Of a stretch of 64,000 bases of DNA, positions 1 to 11,320 are shown one piece after another (the first letter of the stretch is position 1; each line of letters starts with the position of its first letter). The translations under genes were made by a program, and so were the position numbers. A model generated the notes under the pieces. It worked only from the letters and a program-made list of their open reading frames with translations. It searched no databases and was not told the DNA's origin. This DNA comes from Bidens hawaiensis (lineage: Eukaryota; Streptophyta; Magnoliopsida; Asterales; Asteraceae), in contig JAIQDT010002041.1 in NCBI GenBank assembly GCA_021521415.1, positions 62,001 through 126,000 on the forward strand, given 5' to 3'.

Positions 1-993
1 AATGATAAGATGTGGGTGTCGGAATTTGCAATATATGTAGTTAAATTTAAAAATTTTTAAAAAACGTTAATTATATTAAAATTTAAAAATAAAAAATAAA
101 ATTCACGTCGCCACTCAACGTCAACTTCAAAAAAAAGATAAAAAGATTTCCTATGTGAAACAGAAAATAAATTTGCTAAAAAACATGTTAAAACTTTTAA
201 TTTAATCAAACACGAAAGTTGAGTGACCTAATTGGAACATTTTTTAAAGTTAAGTGACCTAATTGGAACACTTTTGAAAGTTGGTTACTATTCTATGAAG
301 TTGCCCCTTTTATAAAGGGGAACAAAAATAAAAAGGATGAGAATGATTTGTAGTAAAAAAAACCTTTAGAAAAATAAAGAAAAATTAATTAAATAATGAT
401 AACTCAAATTTTAATAAGAAAACGAAAATTGTAAAAATACAAAAATGTTTCCACCGTATTCCTCATTCAAACAAAAAAGAGCCCTCGAAAAAGACACAAT
501 GTTGAGTGAAAATGATCATTGTGTCTTTTTCTTTATCATTGTGTTTTGTGTTTATTTTCGTCATTAATTGTGTCTTTTTTTCTTGATACTGTGTTATATT
601 ACTCAACATTGTGTTATATTTTGTACGACATTGTTTTATATTTTGCGATTTATAGTGTCTTTTTTTTTGTTTATCATTGTGTTGTTTGTACATTTTCGGC
701 GTTGTGTCTTTTCATCTTTTTTTTTGTTAGAACGGGAATGACGGGAAAAACATTTTAGTTTTTTAAAATTTTTTCGCTTCTTATTTATATATTGAGTTGT
801 GATTTTTTAATTATTTTTTGAATTTTTTATGTGACCATAAATCCTTCTCACATTTCTCATTTTTGTCTTCTTTTTTATTTTAACTTGACCACTCTTATAG
901 AATATAAATATATCTCTCTAAATACAGAGTTTGGGAATTTTGATCTTAATTATAGGCATTACCTCAACTCAAAGGAGTCTCAACGGTTAAGAC
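1..993. other. AT-rich intergenic DNA, no gene seen
   Basis: No convincing gene. At about 223-275 a short unit (AGTGACCTAATTGGAACA) occurs twice, about 31 bp apart. From about 500 to 720 the DNA is a low-complexity run of TTGTGTCTTTTT-like words. The part from about 733 to 830 resembles the duplicated repeat near 58050-58150 (shared ACATTTTAGTT, TTTATAT and TTGAGTT words), so it belongs to a dispersed repeat family. Confidence 0.6.
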
Positions 994-996
994 TTA

Positions 997-1179
997 GGGG
1001 GTGTTTGGGATTCCTTATTTTAGCTCCTTATAGCTTATAACTTATGGGTTATAAGTTTTAAAATATTTGAAAAAGTTAGATTTTGTAGGCGTAGAAAGTA
1101 TAAGTTACAACTTTGTAACTTATGACTTATGTCTTAAATAAGTTATAAGGAGGTAAAATAAGGAATCGCAAACACCCCT
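997..1179. mobile_element. PIF/Harbinger (Tourist-like) MITE
   Basis: A 183-bp palindromic element. The left end GGGGGTGTTTGGGATTCC is matched inverted at the right end (GGAATCGCAAACACCCC). A TTA trinucleotide stands on each side (994-996 and 1180-1182), as expected for Harbinger target duplications. It has no coding capacity. A related element lies at 58812-58990. Confidence 0.75.
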
Positions 1180-1286
1180 TTAAACTTCTCACCCAGCCAA
1201 AGAATGAATACCACTACCGCAATTGTTCAAGCATATGTGAATAACTTGTCCAATAGATCCATGAAGTTACGAGCCAGGCAAGTATT

Positions 1287-1420
1287 TTTTTTTTTTGAAC
1301 AACCAACTAAGTAACACCAGGTATTTTGTACGGGGCCTCCATTGACTAAAGGTAGCCCGAGCCGGCCACAAGTCCGGACGAACAGAGTCCCAAGCGGTCC
1401 ACCTATGGAGAGATTCCCCG
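1287..1420 (-). mobile_element. SINE-like retroposon with A-tail
   Basis: On the minus strand a GC-richer body of about 120 bp ends in a poly(A) tail (the T-run at 1287-1296). It is flanked by a 16-bp near-identical duplication, GAGCCAGGCAAGTATT at 1271-1286 and the same with one change at 1421-1436. Tail plus long target duplication is the mark of a LINE-mobilised SINE. I do not see a clear pol III box B, so it may be 5' truncated or a diverged family. Confidence 0.65.
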
Positions 1421-2135
1421 GAGCCAGACAAGTATTAATGTATTATGCAAAAAGAAAGAAAAAAAAAGAGAAAAGAATACTCATAATGATAAAATGACAA
1501 CTCATTAAATGCATGAACTGGCTTATACACGTTGAATGTAACCAATAAAACAATTGCGTTTACCAACCTGCCAAGTGGTCTCGTCAGTATATCGATACTT
1601 AAGGAAGTTACAGTCAGGAACTTAATTTTTTTAAATTAATTGATTTATTCGTTTGTATTTGTAAAACTATTCTTGATTCACTACAGCATACACTTCATCA
1701 TTTATGCTCATTGTAATAGATTTGATTTCTCACCTTGCATATATTCACACCAGTTGTTGAGATCAATGATTTGATTTTTAAGACAAAATGGCAAAAGACG
1801 TCCTTTATGTTTGCCCTGATTTTCATTAAACGTTCTTTAAAGAAAAAAATAGCAAAAGGCATAACTCATGTTTCAAATTTGTTTCACGTTACGTCCTTTG
1901 TCACTAACCCAGTTAATTTTTCTTGTTAAATCTAGTCATGTGCCTTGCACATGAGGGCAGTGTGGTCATTTTACCCTTTTAAGGTCTGTTTGTGTCATTA
2001 GACTAAACATTTGACCTTTTGAAAAAATATATTTATTTATCAATAAAATAAAAAATATATAAAGTGGGTTATTTCATCATCACCATCCCCTCCCCTCCCC
2101 AGATTCATCACCATCAAACCCATCACCACCAAAAG

Positions 2136-3104
2136 TGAAGAAACACTAAGTGACCCGGGGCAGATTACGGATAATTTGGGGGTTAAGTAATGTTTCCCAC
2201 GAGGATGAGGTCCAGCATAGAAGGTTGTTCTTCAGGTGACCTGCAAAACAGACACCGTAAGCTCGTCACTGAGAAGGGGGGGTTCCTCCTTGTGACCACC
2301 CTCCGGCGTGAGAATCAGACTAGATTGCTCTGAATATAAGTGTATATTAAGAGATTGCTAGATAAGATAACGAGATATCAGATGATGTCCTTACCATTCC
2401 AAGGTGTTGGAGTATTTATAGCCGAAGGTAGGTTTCCTAGAAGGTACAGCCGGCTGAATAGTATTCCTGTTCTACCAACAGTGGACTACGCACAGGCCAT
2501 GCTGGTTGGTGGATAGACTACGGCCGACAGTAACAAGGTCGGCTGTACAGTGTTCCTTTACTGCCGGCTATGCACTGTTCCACCAACTGTAGGCTGCGCA
2601 CGTCACATAGTAAGGGTTGGTGAGTAGGCAGCGGCTAATAGTGACAAACAGTACTAGAGGGTGCTGCTCCTCGTACTGTTGTCGGTGAGCTGTCACCCTG
2701 TGATTGGTTCATGGGCTGTTCTGGTCAGATCTTCTGTTCTGCCCATACCTTAGTAGGTATAGTACAAAAGATCTTCCAGAAGCATACGGACTGGCTCATT
2801 TAGGCGGGAGTATTCCCGCCTTGCTCATTCCTTCATGTGACTACTGAAGTAGCTAGTGCCTTGTGCGTGTAGCCTTGCTGTCAGTGCGGGTAGCCTTCCC
2901 TGATGGCTTGTATCCGCAACTGCGGGAACAAGCGGGGTACTTCACCATTGGGAGGCTTTCCCTGCGGGTACAGCTGGCGTACTGCGCGTAAGGTTTTCTC
3001 TGAGCATGGTGGGTCCTGCGGGAGCAGTTGGTCGTTGCGCAGACGTCCCTGTTCAAGGTGAGTCTTGCGGGTCCAACTGGGCTCTGCTGGAACCTACCTC
3101 TTCA
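2136..3104 (-). repeat. Solo LTR of a Tat-lineage Ty3/gypsy element
   Basis: Matches the LTRs at 21903-22879 and 29814-30746. It starts TGAAGAAACAC, ends CCTCTTCA and is 969 bp long. A perfect 5-bp duplication AAAAG flanks it (2131-2135, 3105-3109), so this is a solo LTR left by recombination and not a fragment. Relative to retrotransposon transcription it lies on the minus strand. It sits in the left arm of the MULE at 1782-13502; the uninterrupted arm sequence can be read across the insertion and matches the right arm near 3672-3710. Confidence 0.9.
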
Positions 3105-4289
3105 AAAAGCCTAACCCTTGGTTCCTCAAACGCAACTCTCCATTCCCAAAATCAGTGGTCGTCGTAACCCAACCCTTCACCGAAATTCAGATCCATCAGT
3201 CTTTTTTGTTGTCGGAACTGAGTAGTTCGAGAGATGGGGTGGGGCCATCGGAATTGAAGCGTAACGGAAGATTGGGATGCTTCTTGAGGGTGATTTTGTT
3301 GTGATGGGATATTATTAATCGGTCGGATAGGATTGAAAGCTGGAGGAAGTAGAGTGAGATTGTGATGGTTGATAGGTAGATGAAGTCTTGAACCCATATT
3401 CTGTTGCTTGATTGTCGCTGCATACTTTTTGACTATTGTGTCTGCTTTGGTGTGTCAAAAACTTATCTTCAGGTCATGGCAGTCCCACTTTCGATTTCAC
3501 CCAAAACCCATTTCAATCCAACAATCTTCATCCAAACCCTAACCCTAATCAATATAATTCTGTCCCGATTTTTGTTCAATTCCAGTTCCGACAACCAAAA
3601 AGACTGATGGATTTGGATTTCGATAAAGGGTTGGGTTATAGCGACCACTGATTTTGGGAATGGAGAGTTGCGTTTGAGAAACCAAGGGTTAGGCTTTTGG
3701 TGGTGATGGGTTTGATGGTGGTGACTGGTGATGAATCTGGAGAGGGGATGGTGATGATGAAATAACCCACTTTATATATTTTTTATTTTATTGAAAAATA
3801 AATGTATTTTTTCAAAATGTCAAATGTTTAGTCTAATTACACAAACAGTCCTTAATGGGGTAAAATAACCACACTTTCCTCATATGCAAGGCACATGACC
3901 AGATTTAACAAAAAAAATTAACTGGGTTAGTGACAAAGGAGGTGTAACATCTGCCCCGATCCGACCCGACCCAGGTACCCGTTTCTCTGACCCGATCTCT
4001 TTCTTTTATGATTTAATATTTATACTTATATTTTACTTTTAATAATAATATATATATTTTCCTTCCCGCCTCTTTCTCTCTCTTTCTTTCCGCCGTCCCG
4101 TCCCTCTCCTTCTCTCTTTCCGCCTTCTTTTCCCTCTTGTCGCCGTCCCGCCCTTACGCCTTGTTTCCCTCTTTTTCTTCTAACTCTTTGCTTGTCCTTT
4201 GTTCCTTCCCGCCTAAGGTTGTCTGCGCAGCTCCACGCGCCAGACCCCTTACAAGGAATCCTGCGTGAAGACCACCTGTTTCAGCGATA

Positions 4290-4560
4290 CGCGAGACGAA
4301 CTCTTCTCGCAGCGCGCTAAGAATTGTAATTCTTCTCGCAGCGCGCTAAGAACAGTAGTTCTTCCCGCGACGCGCTAAGGATTTGTAGTTCTTCTCGCAG
4401 CGCGCTAAGAATCGTAGTTCATCCCTCGACGCGCGAAGAATTATAGTTCTTCCCGCGGCGCGCTAGGAATTTTAGTTCCTCCCGCGGCGCGCTAAGAAAT
4501 GTGATTCTTCCCGCGGCGCGCTTAGAAATGTAGTTCTTTCCGCGACGCGTTAAGGTTGGT
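4290..4560 (+). repeat. Nine GC-rich 30-bp tandem units in the LTR
   Basis: A core like CGCAGCGCGCTAAG or CGCGGCGCGCTAAG recurs about every 30 bp, nine times. The spacers vary but nearly all have the form GAAxx..xxTTC (GAATTGTAATTC, GAACAGTAGTTC), so each can form a small hairpin. The same array occurs in the 3' LTR (about 11670-11935). Position upstream of the TATA box suggests a U3 regulatory array; that is inference. Confidence 0.8.
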
Positions 4561-4977
4561 TCTGTCTGCCTTCGCGCTCGCGCTCTCTTGACCTTCTGTG
4601 TCTGCTTTCGCGCTCGAGCCTTCTCGCGCTGAACCCTTTGAGTTTTCTTCTGTTTAATCTAGCCGTTGCTTTTGTGTTGTCTTATCTTTTGTGCTGTTGA
4701 CCTAATCTGCTTTATGTCTGAAAAGCCACTTTTGGCGCAGCATGCGCACCAACCCCATTGGTTGGCAGAAAAAGTGACTGACATTATCTTTTGAGATCTG
4801 CTTTTGCCATGCTTGACCAGTACCTTTAACTGACCTGCCCATGCCTTTTTACTGTTCCCTGTCAGCTTTTTCTCTTTTTCCCTGCTGCCATATCTTTTGA
4901 TATCTTTTGCTTTTGGAATCTTTTGCTTTTTGAGATCTTTTCCCCTTTTTCTAGGGATTGTGTTCCCTAGGGTTTCT

Positions 4978-4986
4978 CTATAAATA
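4978..4986 (+). promoter_or_regulatory. Probable LTR TATA box
   Basis: CTATAAATA follows an AT/GC transition and a CCCTAGGG-rich stretch, and would set the U3/R boundary about 30 bp downstream. The same site lies near 12356 in the 3' LTR. Inferred from sequence only. Confidence 0.55.
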
Positions 4987-5114
4987 ATAGTATTATTTTT
5001 CCTAACACATCACACACAAAACACTTAATCTCTCTTATTCTCTCTTGCTCCTTGCTCTCTCTGCCGTCCTCCTCTCTGCCTCCGTCTTCCTCCCTGTTCT
5101 GCCCTGTTTTCCGG

Positions 5115-5151
<37 letters not shown>

Positions 5152-6015
5152 ACTTATGCTAACTTATATCAAGACTTAAAACCGATCATTAAAACAATAA
5201 TCTTATTTATAGGTTAACTTGTGCTTGTTTAAAGTTGGTTCTTGCTTTATCTTACACCGCATCGTTTATCAAGTGAGTAATCTCGTACCTAATCCCTTTT
5301 TGCTTTTAATGTTTTGGGATGTTCATGTGTTCATACAAACTTAGAGTCTTAAACTTGTTTATGAGCTTTAGTCGCGCAGTATCCCATGTGTTGAGGACGT
5401 TTACTTGGCTGTTTATTTGTATGTGTGTATCATTAACCGCTTTGTTCGGCCTATTCCGCAGTTTTCATGGATCCATTAGATGAACACGGGAGACCTATCG
5501 TTTACGGTTTTCTTTGTTTACACTTGCACAGATGTTTTCTCGTTTTTGTGCTCAATTGGGAGCACGGATTGAACTATGAACTATGAGCTATGATCTATCT
5601 AGGCTTGATCACAATCTGATTGCACCCTTGTTAAACACCAGACATACACGTGTTGCGCGCAGATTTATTGTTATCTATGTATTGTATTAAACTTGATTTC
5701 TCACCAACACGCAAGTGTTTGACGTTTATTTTAACACATGTTCAGGTTTGCAGTAGCTGTTTTGGAGTTCGAGGACACGTAGGAAGTTTTCTTTATTTTG
5801 GACCTAGATTAAAATGTATCAAGACAAGTTATTGCTGTTCGAATATTATAATTTATAATATATTGATTTATGATGATTTATGTTATCTTGTGTTTACCTT
5901 GCGCGTGCGCGAATGAATGTATTTATTAAATATTGACACCCAATAGTGTCACGAGTAATGAAACAATATGTGGCGCCCCGATGTATAATCCGCCTTTGGT
6001 CGGGGTGTTACAGAT

Positions 6016-6028
6016 TGGTATCAGAGCT
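6016..6028 (+). other. Primer-binding site (initiator tRNA-Met type)
   Basis: TGGTATCAGAGC lies four bases after the 5' LTR end. It matches the standard plant primer-binding site complementary to the 3' end of initiator tRNA-Met, as used by Tekay elements. Minus-strand cDNA synthesis would start here. Confidence 0.9.
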
Positions 6029-6252
6029 CGTTGACTTTAGGATAGGTGGTTAGACGTAACGGCCTAGAATACCTAAGAGTCCCTTCTCGCGCATGAGAGA
6101 AATCTCATGTTTGCGCGCTTATTGTTAATTACTCGTTATTTATGAATATGCTCGCGCTTGCGCAGTGTATGATTTTATGTTTTATTTCGCGATATTTCGA
6201 TTTTTGTTGAATTTCGATTTTTATTGATTTTACTTACATATTCGTTTGTTGG

Positions 6253-6515
6253 GTTTGAAAATCCGAAAAGTCATGGTGATACATGAATAGTTGATTTTCA
6301 ATTTCCATTTACGATTATGTTCTGAGGTTGGAGACTTGAAAAGTCATGGTGATACATGAATTGTCAACTTCCAGTACTCATTTTCTTGTGTATTTTATAT
6401 TGAAGATTGAAAAGTCATGGTGATACATGAATCGTCAATCTCCAATACCCGTTTGCTCGTACATTTTAAATTGAGAATTTGGATGGTCATGGTGATACAT
6501 GAATTGTCGATTCTC
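6253..6515 (+). repeat. Four 72-bp hairpin repeats in the Tekay leader
   Basis: The motif TCATGGTGATACATGAAT occurs at 6271, 6344, 6415 and 6487, with spacings of 73, 71 and 72 bp. Inside it TCATG and CATGA pair around a GTGATA loop. The flanks pair too, with different sequences in each unit: TTGAAAATC with GATTTTCAA in unit 1, TATTGAAGATTGA with TCAATCTCCAATA in unit 3 (12 of 13 pairs), ATTGAGAATTT with a GATTCTCGAT partner in unit 4; unit 2 is weaker. Constant apex and covarying stems suggest selection on RNA structure. Being between primer-binding site and gag, a packaging or dimerisation role is plausible but unproven. Confidence 0.75.
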
Positions 6516-6666
6516 GATTCGGATTTGTTACCTTTATTAAGTCTGCATTTAGGGTCATTTATTTTACTTTAACTTTTGACAGTAACTGACTCCGTGAAAC
6601 CAAGCTTTTCGAGGTTATACTTTGCGATAAAACCAAGATATTAACTAAAATTAAAACTTTTATAGA

Positions 6667-9600
6667 ATGCCTCCACTATCAGCTCGCCATCTTAGGAAGA
6701 AAGAAGCCGCGCGCAGGCGATCGCTGCAACGTTCCCAGGAAATGGCCACCGCAATAGCCCAAGCTTTGAGCCAAAACAATACCAACACCTCCAGTTACAA
6801 CATTAAATCCTTTAACGCGGGTAACCCTCCAAAGTTCACAGGTCTTGAAGGAGCCACCGTGATGCTCCAGTGGCTTGAGAAAATAGAAAACACTTTCCTC
6901 CACACCCAATGCCCCTCAGACAGACGAACCCTATATGCTTCCAGTGTCCTGGAATCTAGAGCGCTCACTTGGTGGAATGGAGTAGCTCATGCGCGTGGCG
7001 CAGAAGCTGCTTCCAGCATGCTCTGGGAGGAATTTAAGGAGATTCTGACGCGAGAATTCTGCCCTCCCAACGAAGTTAAGCGCCTGGAGGAAGAATTCTG
7101 GAACCTGAAGCAATACAGCGGTGAAGCGCGCGAGTACGCGACGCGCTTCCACGAGCTAAGCTTACTGGTCCCTCACCTTGTTACCCCTTCACGCCGAGCA
7201 ATCGAGAAATTCCTTGGGGGTCTCCCCATGGAAATTCAAGATTCTGTATGGGCCAGAAACCCAGTAACCCTCTCTGACGCCATCGAGTTGGCCGCTGTGC
7301 TCAGCGACAACCATGTCAGAGCAGGAACCCTGTTCCTGCGGGGAACAGAAAAGACCAAACTCACCAAGACTGCCCCTGAACCAACAGAAACCAAACCTGA
7401 ACCCTCAAACCGTAACAACCTCAAGCGCAGGCGCAAGGCCTATGCGCTTAACAACCCGCCCATTGTCCAGCAACCCATCTACCAACCTCCAGTTTACGCG
7501 CCTAACCCACTGACAGCCTACCCAACACCTCCTGTAGTCCATAACTATGCCTTAACCAATCCCGCACTCCCTGCCCCGCCACCTAAGAAACCTTACACAG
7601 GAAATCAACCCTTTTGCCCAACCTGTAGGCTTCATCACCCAACCCAAACCCCGTGTCGACAATGCAACCGATGTGGCCGCGTTGGTCACTCTGCCGAATA
7701 CTGTAGAGTCCTTCCCGCCAATCCAATCGCGCCAACACCACCAGTCTACCCGCAGAACCCACAACCAACCTACCAAAACCCACGACCCAGGTCGTGCTAT
7801 AACTGCGGTGATCCCAGTCATTTCCGGAACGCGTGCCCAAGGCTACAAGTTCAGATTACGCAAGCGAATCCGGTGAACCAGATTTCAAACCAAGTGACGC
7901 GTGGACGAGCTTTTAATATAACCGCGCACCAAGCGCAAGCGAATAATGACGTAGTTAATGGTACATTTTTGCTTAACGGATTTTATGCTTCTATACTTTT
8001 TGATACTGGCGCCGATCGAAGTTTTATTTCTCGCGCCTTCGAGCAGAAGCTTGCGCGACCGCGCGATAACTTAAAAGAAGATTTTTCAGTTGAATTGGCT
8101 AACGGTGAAACTGTTTTAATTAACTCGGTGATTAAAGATTGCACGCTTAACCTTAACGAAAACGATTTTCTGATCGACCTCATCCCCATGCCTCTTGGAA
8201 GCTTTGATGTTATCATTGGTATGGACTGGCTCTCGAAGAATCGCGCCGAAGTTATTTGCGCCAAGAAATTGATTCGCATACCTCGAGAAAATAGTGATCT
8301 TCATATCTACGGCGAAAAACCCTCCAGTGGTCTTAAGCTTATGTCTTGCGCCGAAGCCCGAAGGCTCATGCGGAAAAGGTGTATTGCATTCTTAGCCCAT
8401 GTGGTTAAACCTGCTGAAGAAAAGAAGCTTCGCGATATCCCTGTTGTGCGTGATTTTCCTGAAGTTTTTCCTGATGATCTTCCTGGTATCCCTCCCGCTC
8501 GTGAAGTCGAGTTCCGTATTGATCTTGTCCCTGGTGCTTCCCCCGTAGCTAAATCTCCTTATCGTCTTGCACCCGCTGAGATGCAAGAATTGGCAAGCCA
8601 ACTTCAAGAGTTGACTGCTAAAGGATTCATCCGCCCTAGCTCTTCGCCCTGGGGTGCTCCGGTGTTGTTCGTTAAAAAGAAAGATGGATCGTTTCGCATG
8701 TGTATTGATTACCGCGAGTTGAACAAACTCACCATTAAGAACCGGTATCCCTTACCGCGTATTGACGACCTCTTTGATCAACTCCAAGGTGCCTCTTGTT
8801 TCTCCAAGATTGATCTCCGCTCTGGCTATCACCAGTTGCGCATTCGCGATGAAGATGTTCCGAATACTGCTTTTCGAACTCGTTATGGCCATTTTGAATT
8901 CTTGGTCATGTCCTTCGGTTTAACCAACGCACCCGCCGTTTTCATGGATCTAATGAATCGGGTGTGTAGGCCTTTCTTGGATAAATTCGTGATTGTGTTT
9001 ATCGATGATGTTCTGGTGTATTCTAAGACCAAGGCCGAGCATGAGCAACATCTTCGGTTGGTGTTGCAAAAGCTTCGAACCGAGCAGCTCTATGCTAAGC
9101 TTTCCAAGTGTGAATTCTGGTCTGATGAAGTACAGTTTCTTGGCCATGTTGTGAACAAGATGGGTATTCATGTCGACCAATCCAAAATTGAAGCAATCAA
9201 GAACTGGATTACGCCATCCTCTCCTTCCGAGATCCGTTCCTTTCTGGGCTTAGCTGGTTATTACCGGCGCTTCATTTCGAACTTCTCGAAGATCGCTTTG
9301 CCTTTAACAGCTCTAACGCACAAAGGTAAACCGTATATTTGGGGCTCGAAGCAAGAAGAAGCCTTTCTATCGCTCAAGCGATTGTTGTGTGAAGCTCCTG
9401 TCCTTACGCTACCTGAGGGTAATGATGATTTTGTCGTGTACTGCGATGCCTCCAACCAAGGTCTCGGTTGTGTTCTTATGCAACGAGGCAAGGTTATCGC
9501 TTACGCATCAAGGCAACTTAAGGTTCATGAAAAGAATTATACAACTCACGACCTCGAACTTGGTGCAGTTGTTTTTGCCTTGAAGATCTGGAGACACTAC

Positions 9601-11286
9601 CTTTATGGTACTAAGTGCATCCTCTACACTGACCATAAAAGCCTTCAGCATATCTTTGATCAGAAGGAACTCAACATGAGACAACGCCGATGGAACGAAC
9701 TCATCAGCGATTACGATTGTGAGATCCGGTATCATCCTGGTAAGGCTAATGTGGTAGCCGATGCGCTCAGCCGAAAACCCTGCCAACTTAACTGTATCTT
9801 GCCGCGCACCCAGCTTCACTTCGCGCCGATTCAAAGCAACCTTGAATCGCGTATTCGTGACGCGCAGCGCGCATCCATCAGTAATGGTAACCTTCGCGCC
9901 GAGTTAGCGTGTGGCGCGGAAGCGCACTTTGTCCCTAATCTGAGTGGAATTCTCTGCTATCTTAATCGCATCTGGATTCCCTTTGATGAGAATCTTCGCG
10001 CTGATATCCTGAGTGAAGCGCACAAATCTCGGTATTCTATTCATCCTGGCGCTGATAAGATGTACAAGGATTTGCGCATTACTTATTGGTGGCCCGGTAT
10101 GAAAAAGGATATTGCTGTGTTCGTAGCTAAATGTCTGACTTGTTCTAAAGTGAAAGCTGAACACCAACGCCCATCTGGTTTGCTCGAACAACCAGAAATT
10201 CCTACGTGGAAATGGGAATGTGTAGCGATGGACTTTATTACCAAGTTACCTTTGACAGCAAGCAAACATGATAGCATTTGAGTAATAGTGGATCGTTTGA
10301 CTAAGTCTGCTCACTTTCTGCCCATTCGTGAAAACTACCGTGTTGAGCAACTCGCGCAGCTTTATGTCAAGGAAATTGTCTGCCGCCATGGTACTCCTTT
10401 GAGCATCATATCCGATCGCGATGGCCGTTTTATATCTCGCTTTTGGAAATCTCTCCAATCTGCGCTAGGAACTCGCTTGGACATGAGTACGGCATATCAT
10501 CCTCAGACTGACGGTCAGTCTGAGCGAACTATTCAAACTCTTGAGGATATGCTCCGATCTTGTGTTCTTGATTTTGGAGGTAATTGGGATTCACACCTGC
10601 CTTTGATTGAGTTCTCTTATAATAACAGCTATCATTCCAGTATCGGTATGGCCCCATTTGAAGCACTTTACGGTCGTAAGTGCCGCTCCCCGATCTGTTG
10701 GAGCGAAGTGGGTGAAACTCAAATCACAGGACCCGAACTTGTTCAAGAGACAACCGATAAAATCGCCAAGATCCGTGATCATCTGCTGACTGCCAGAAGC
10801 CGACAGAAGAGTTACGCAGATCGTAGGCGGAAGCCTCTCGAATTTCAAGTTGGTGATCTTGTTCTCCTCAAAGTGTCGCCCTGGAAAGGTGTTGTCCGCT
10901 TTGGGAAGAAAGGTAAGCTTGCTCCTCATTATGTTGGTCCATTCAAGATTCTCGCGCGTGTGGGAAAAGTTGCCTACAGACTTGACCTGCCGCCCGCGCT
11001 CAGTAATGTGCATCCAACGTTCCATGTATCCAATCTCAAGAAGTGTTTAGCTGACGAGAACCTTCACATTCCACTTGATGAAGTTCAAGTTGATGAAACT
11101 ATGCATTTCGTTGAGAAGCCTGTTGAGATTATGGATCGCGAGGTAAAGCAAACCAAGCGCAGTCGCATCCCTATCGTGAAAGTTCGCTGGGAGTCCAAGC
11201 GCGGAGCCGAGTTTACATGGGAAAGGGAAGATCAAATGAAGATCAAGTACCCGCACCTGTTCTCTGCGCCACCTACTTCGAGATAA
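6667..11286 (+). pseudogene. gag-pol: Tekay gag-pol polyprotein, one in-frame stop
   Basis: One reading frame of 1540 codons, broken only by TGA at 10279-10281 (codon 1205). Domains in order: Gag (about 1-330), two CCHC zinc knuckles ([14 protein letters not shown] near 331-344; [14 protein letters not shown] near 377), aspartic protease with DTGA near 446, reverse transcriptase with FIDD near 778-781, RNase H (YCDAS near 925), integrase zinc motif and core, and a C-terminal chromodomain-like region. Translation starts at the first ATG after the leader, with no competing upstream start in frame. The stop falls in the integrase core between the first catalytic Asp and the second, at a position where family members normally have Trp, so a TGG to TGA change is likely. 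Gag, protease, RT and RNase H could still be made; a functional integrase could not, unless supplied by another copy. Confidence 0.93.
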
Positions 11287-11307
11287 ATTTCGGGACGAAA
11301 TTTCTTA

Positions 11308-11320
11308 AAGTAGGGGAGAC
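11308..11320 (+). other. Polypurine tract of Tekay element
   Basis: AAGTAGGGGAGAC sits directly before the 3' LTR, where plus-strand cDNA priming occurs. Confidence 0.85.

Larger units (their letters stand above)
3943..6012 (+). repeat. 5' LTR of Tekay element
   Basis: 2070 bp, starts TGTAACATCTG and ends GTGTTACA, so the two ends also form a short inverted repeat. Contains a pyrimidine-rich stretch (about 4060-4200), an array of GC-rich 30-bp units (4290-4560), a TATA box, and a (TA)n run near 5118-5147 that differs in length from the 3' copy. Confidence 0.93.

Noticed and set aside
5650..5916. 88-codon frame repeated identically at 13025-13291
   Set aside because: It lies in the U5-side part of the two LTRs, so it is duplicated because the LTR is; no domain and no reason to think it is translated.
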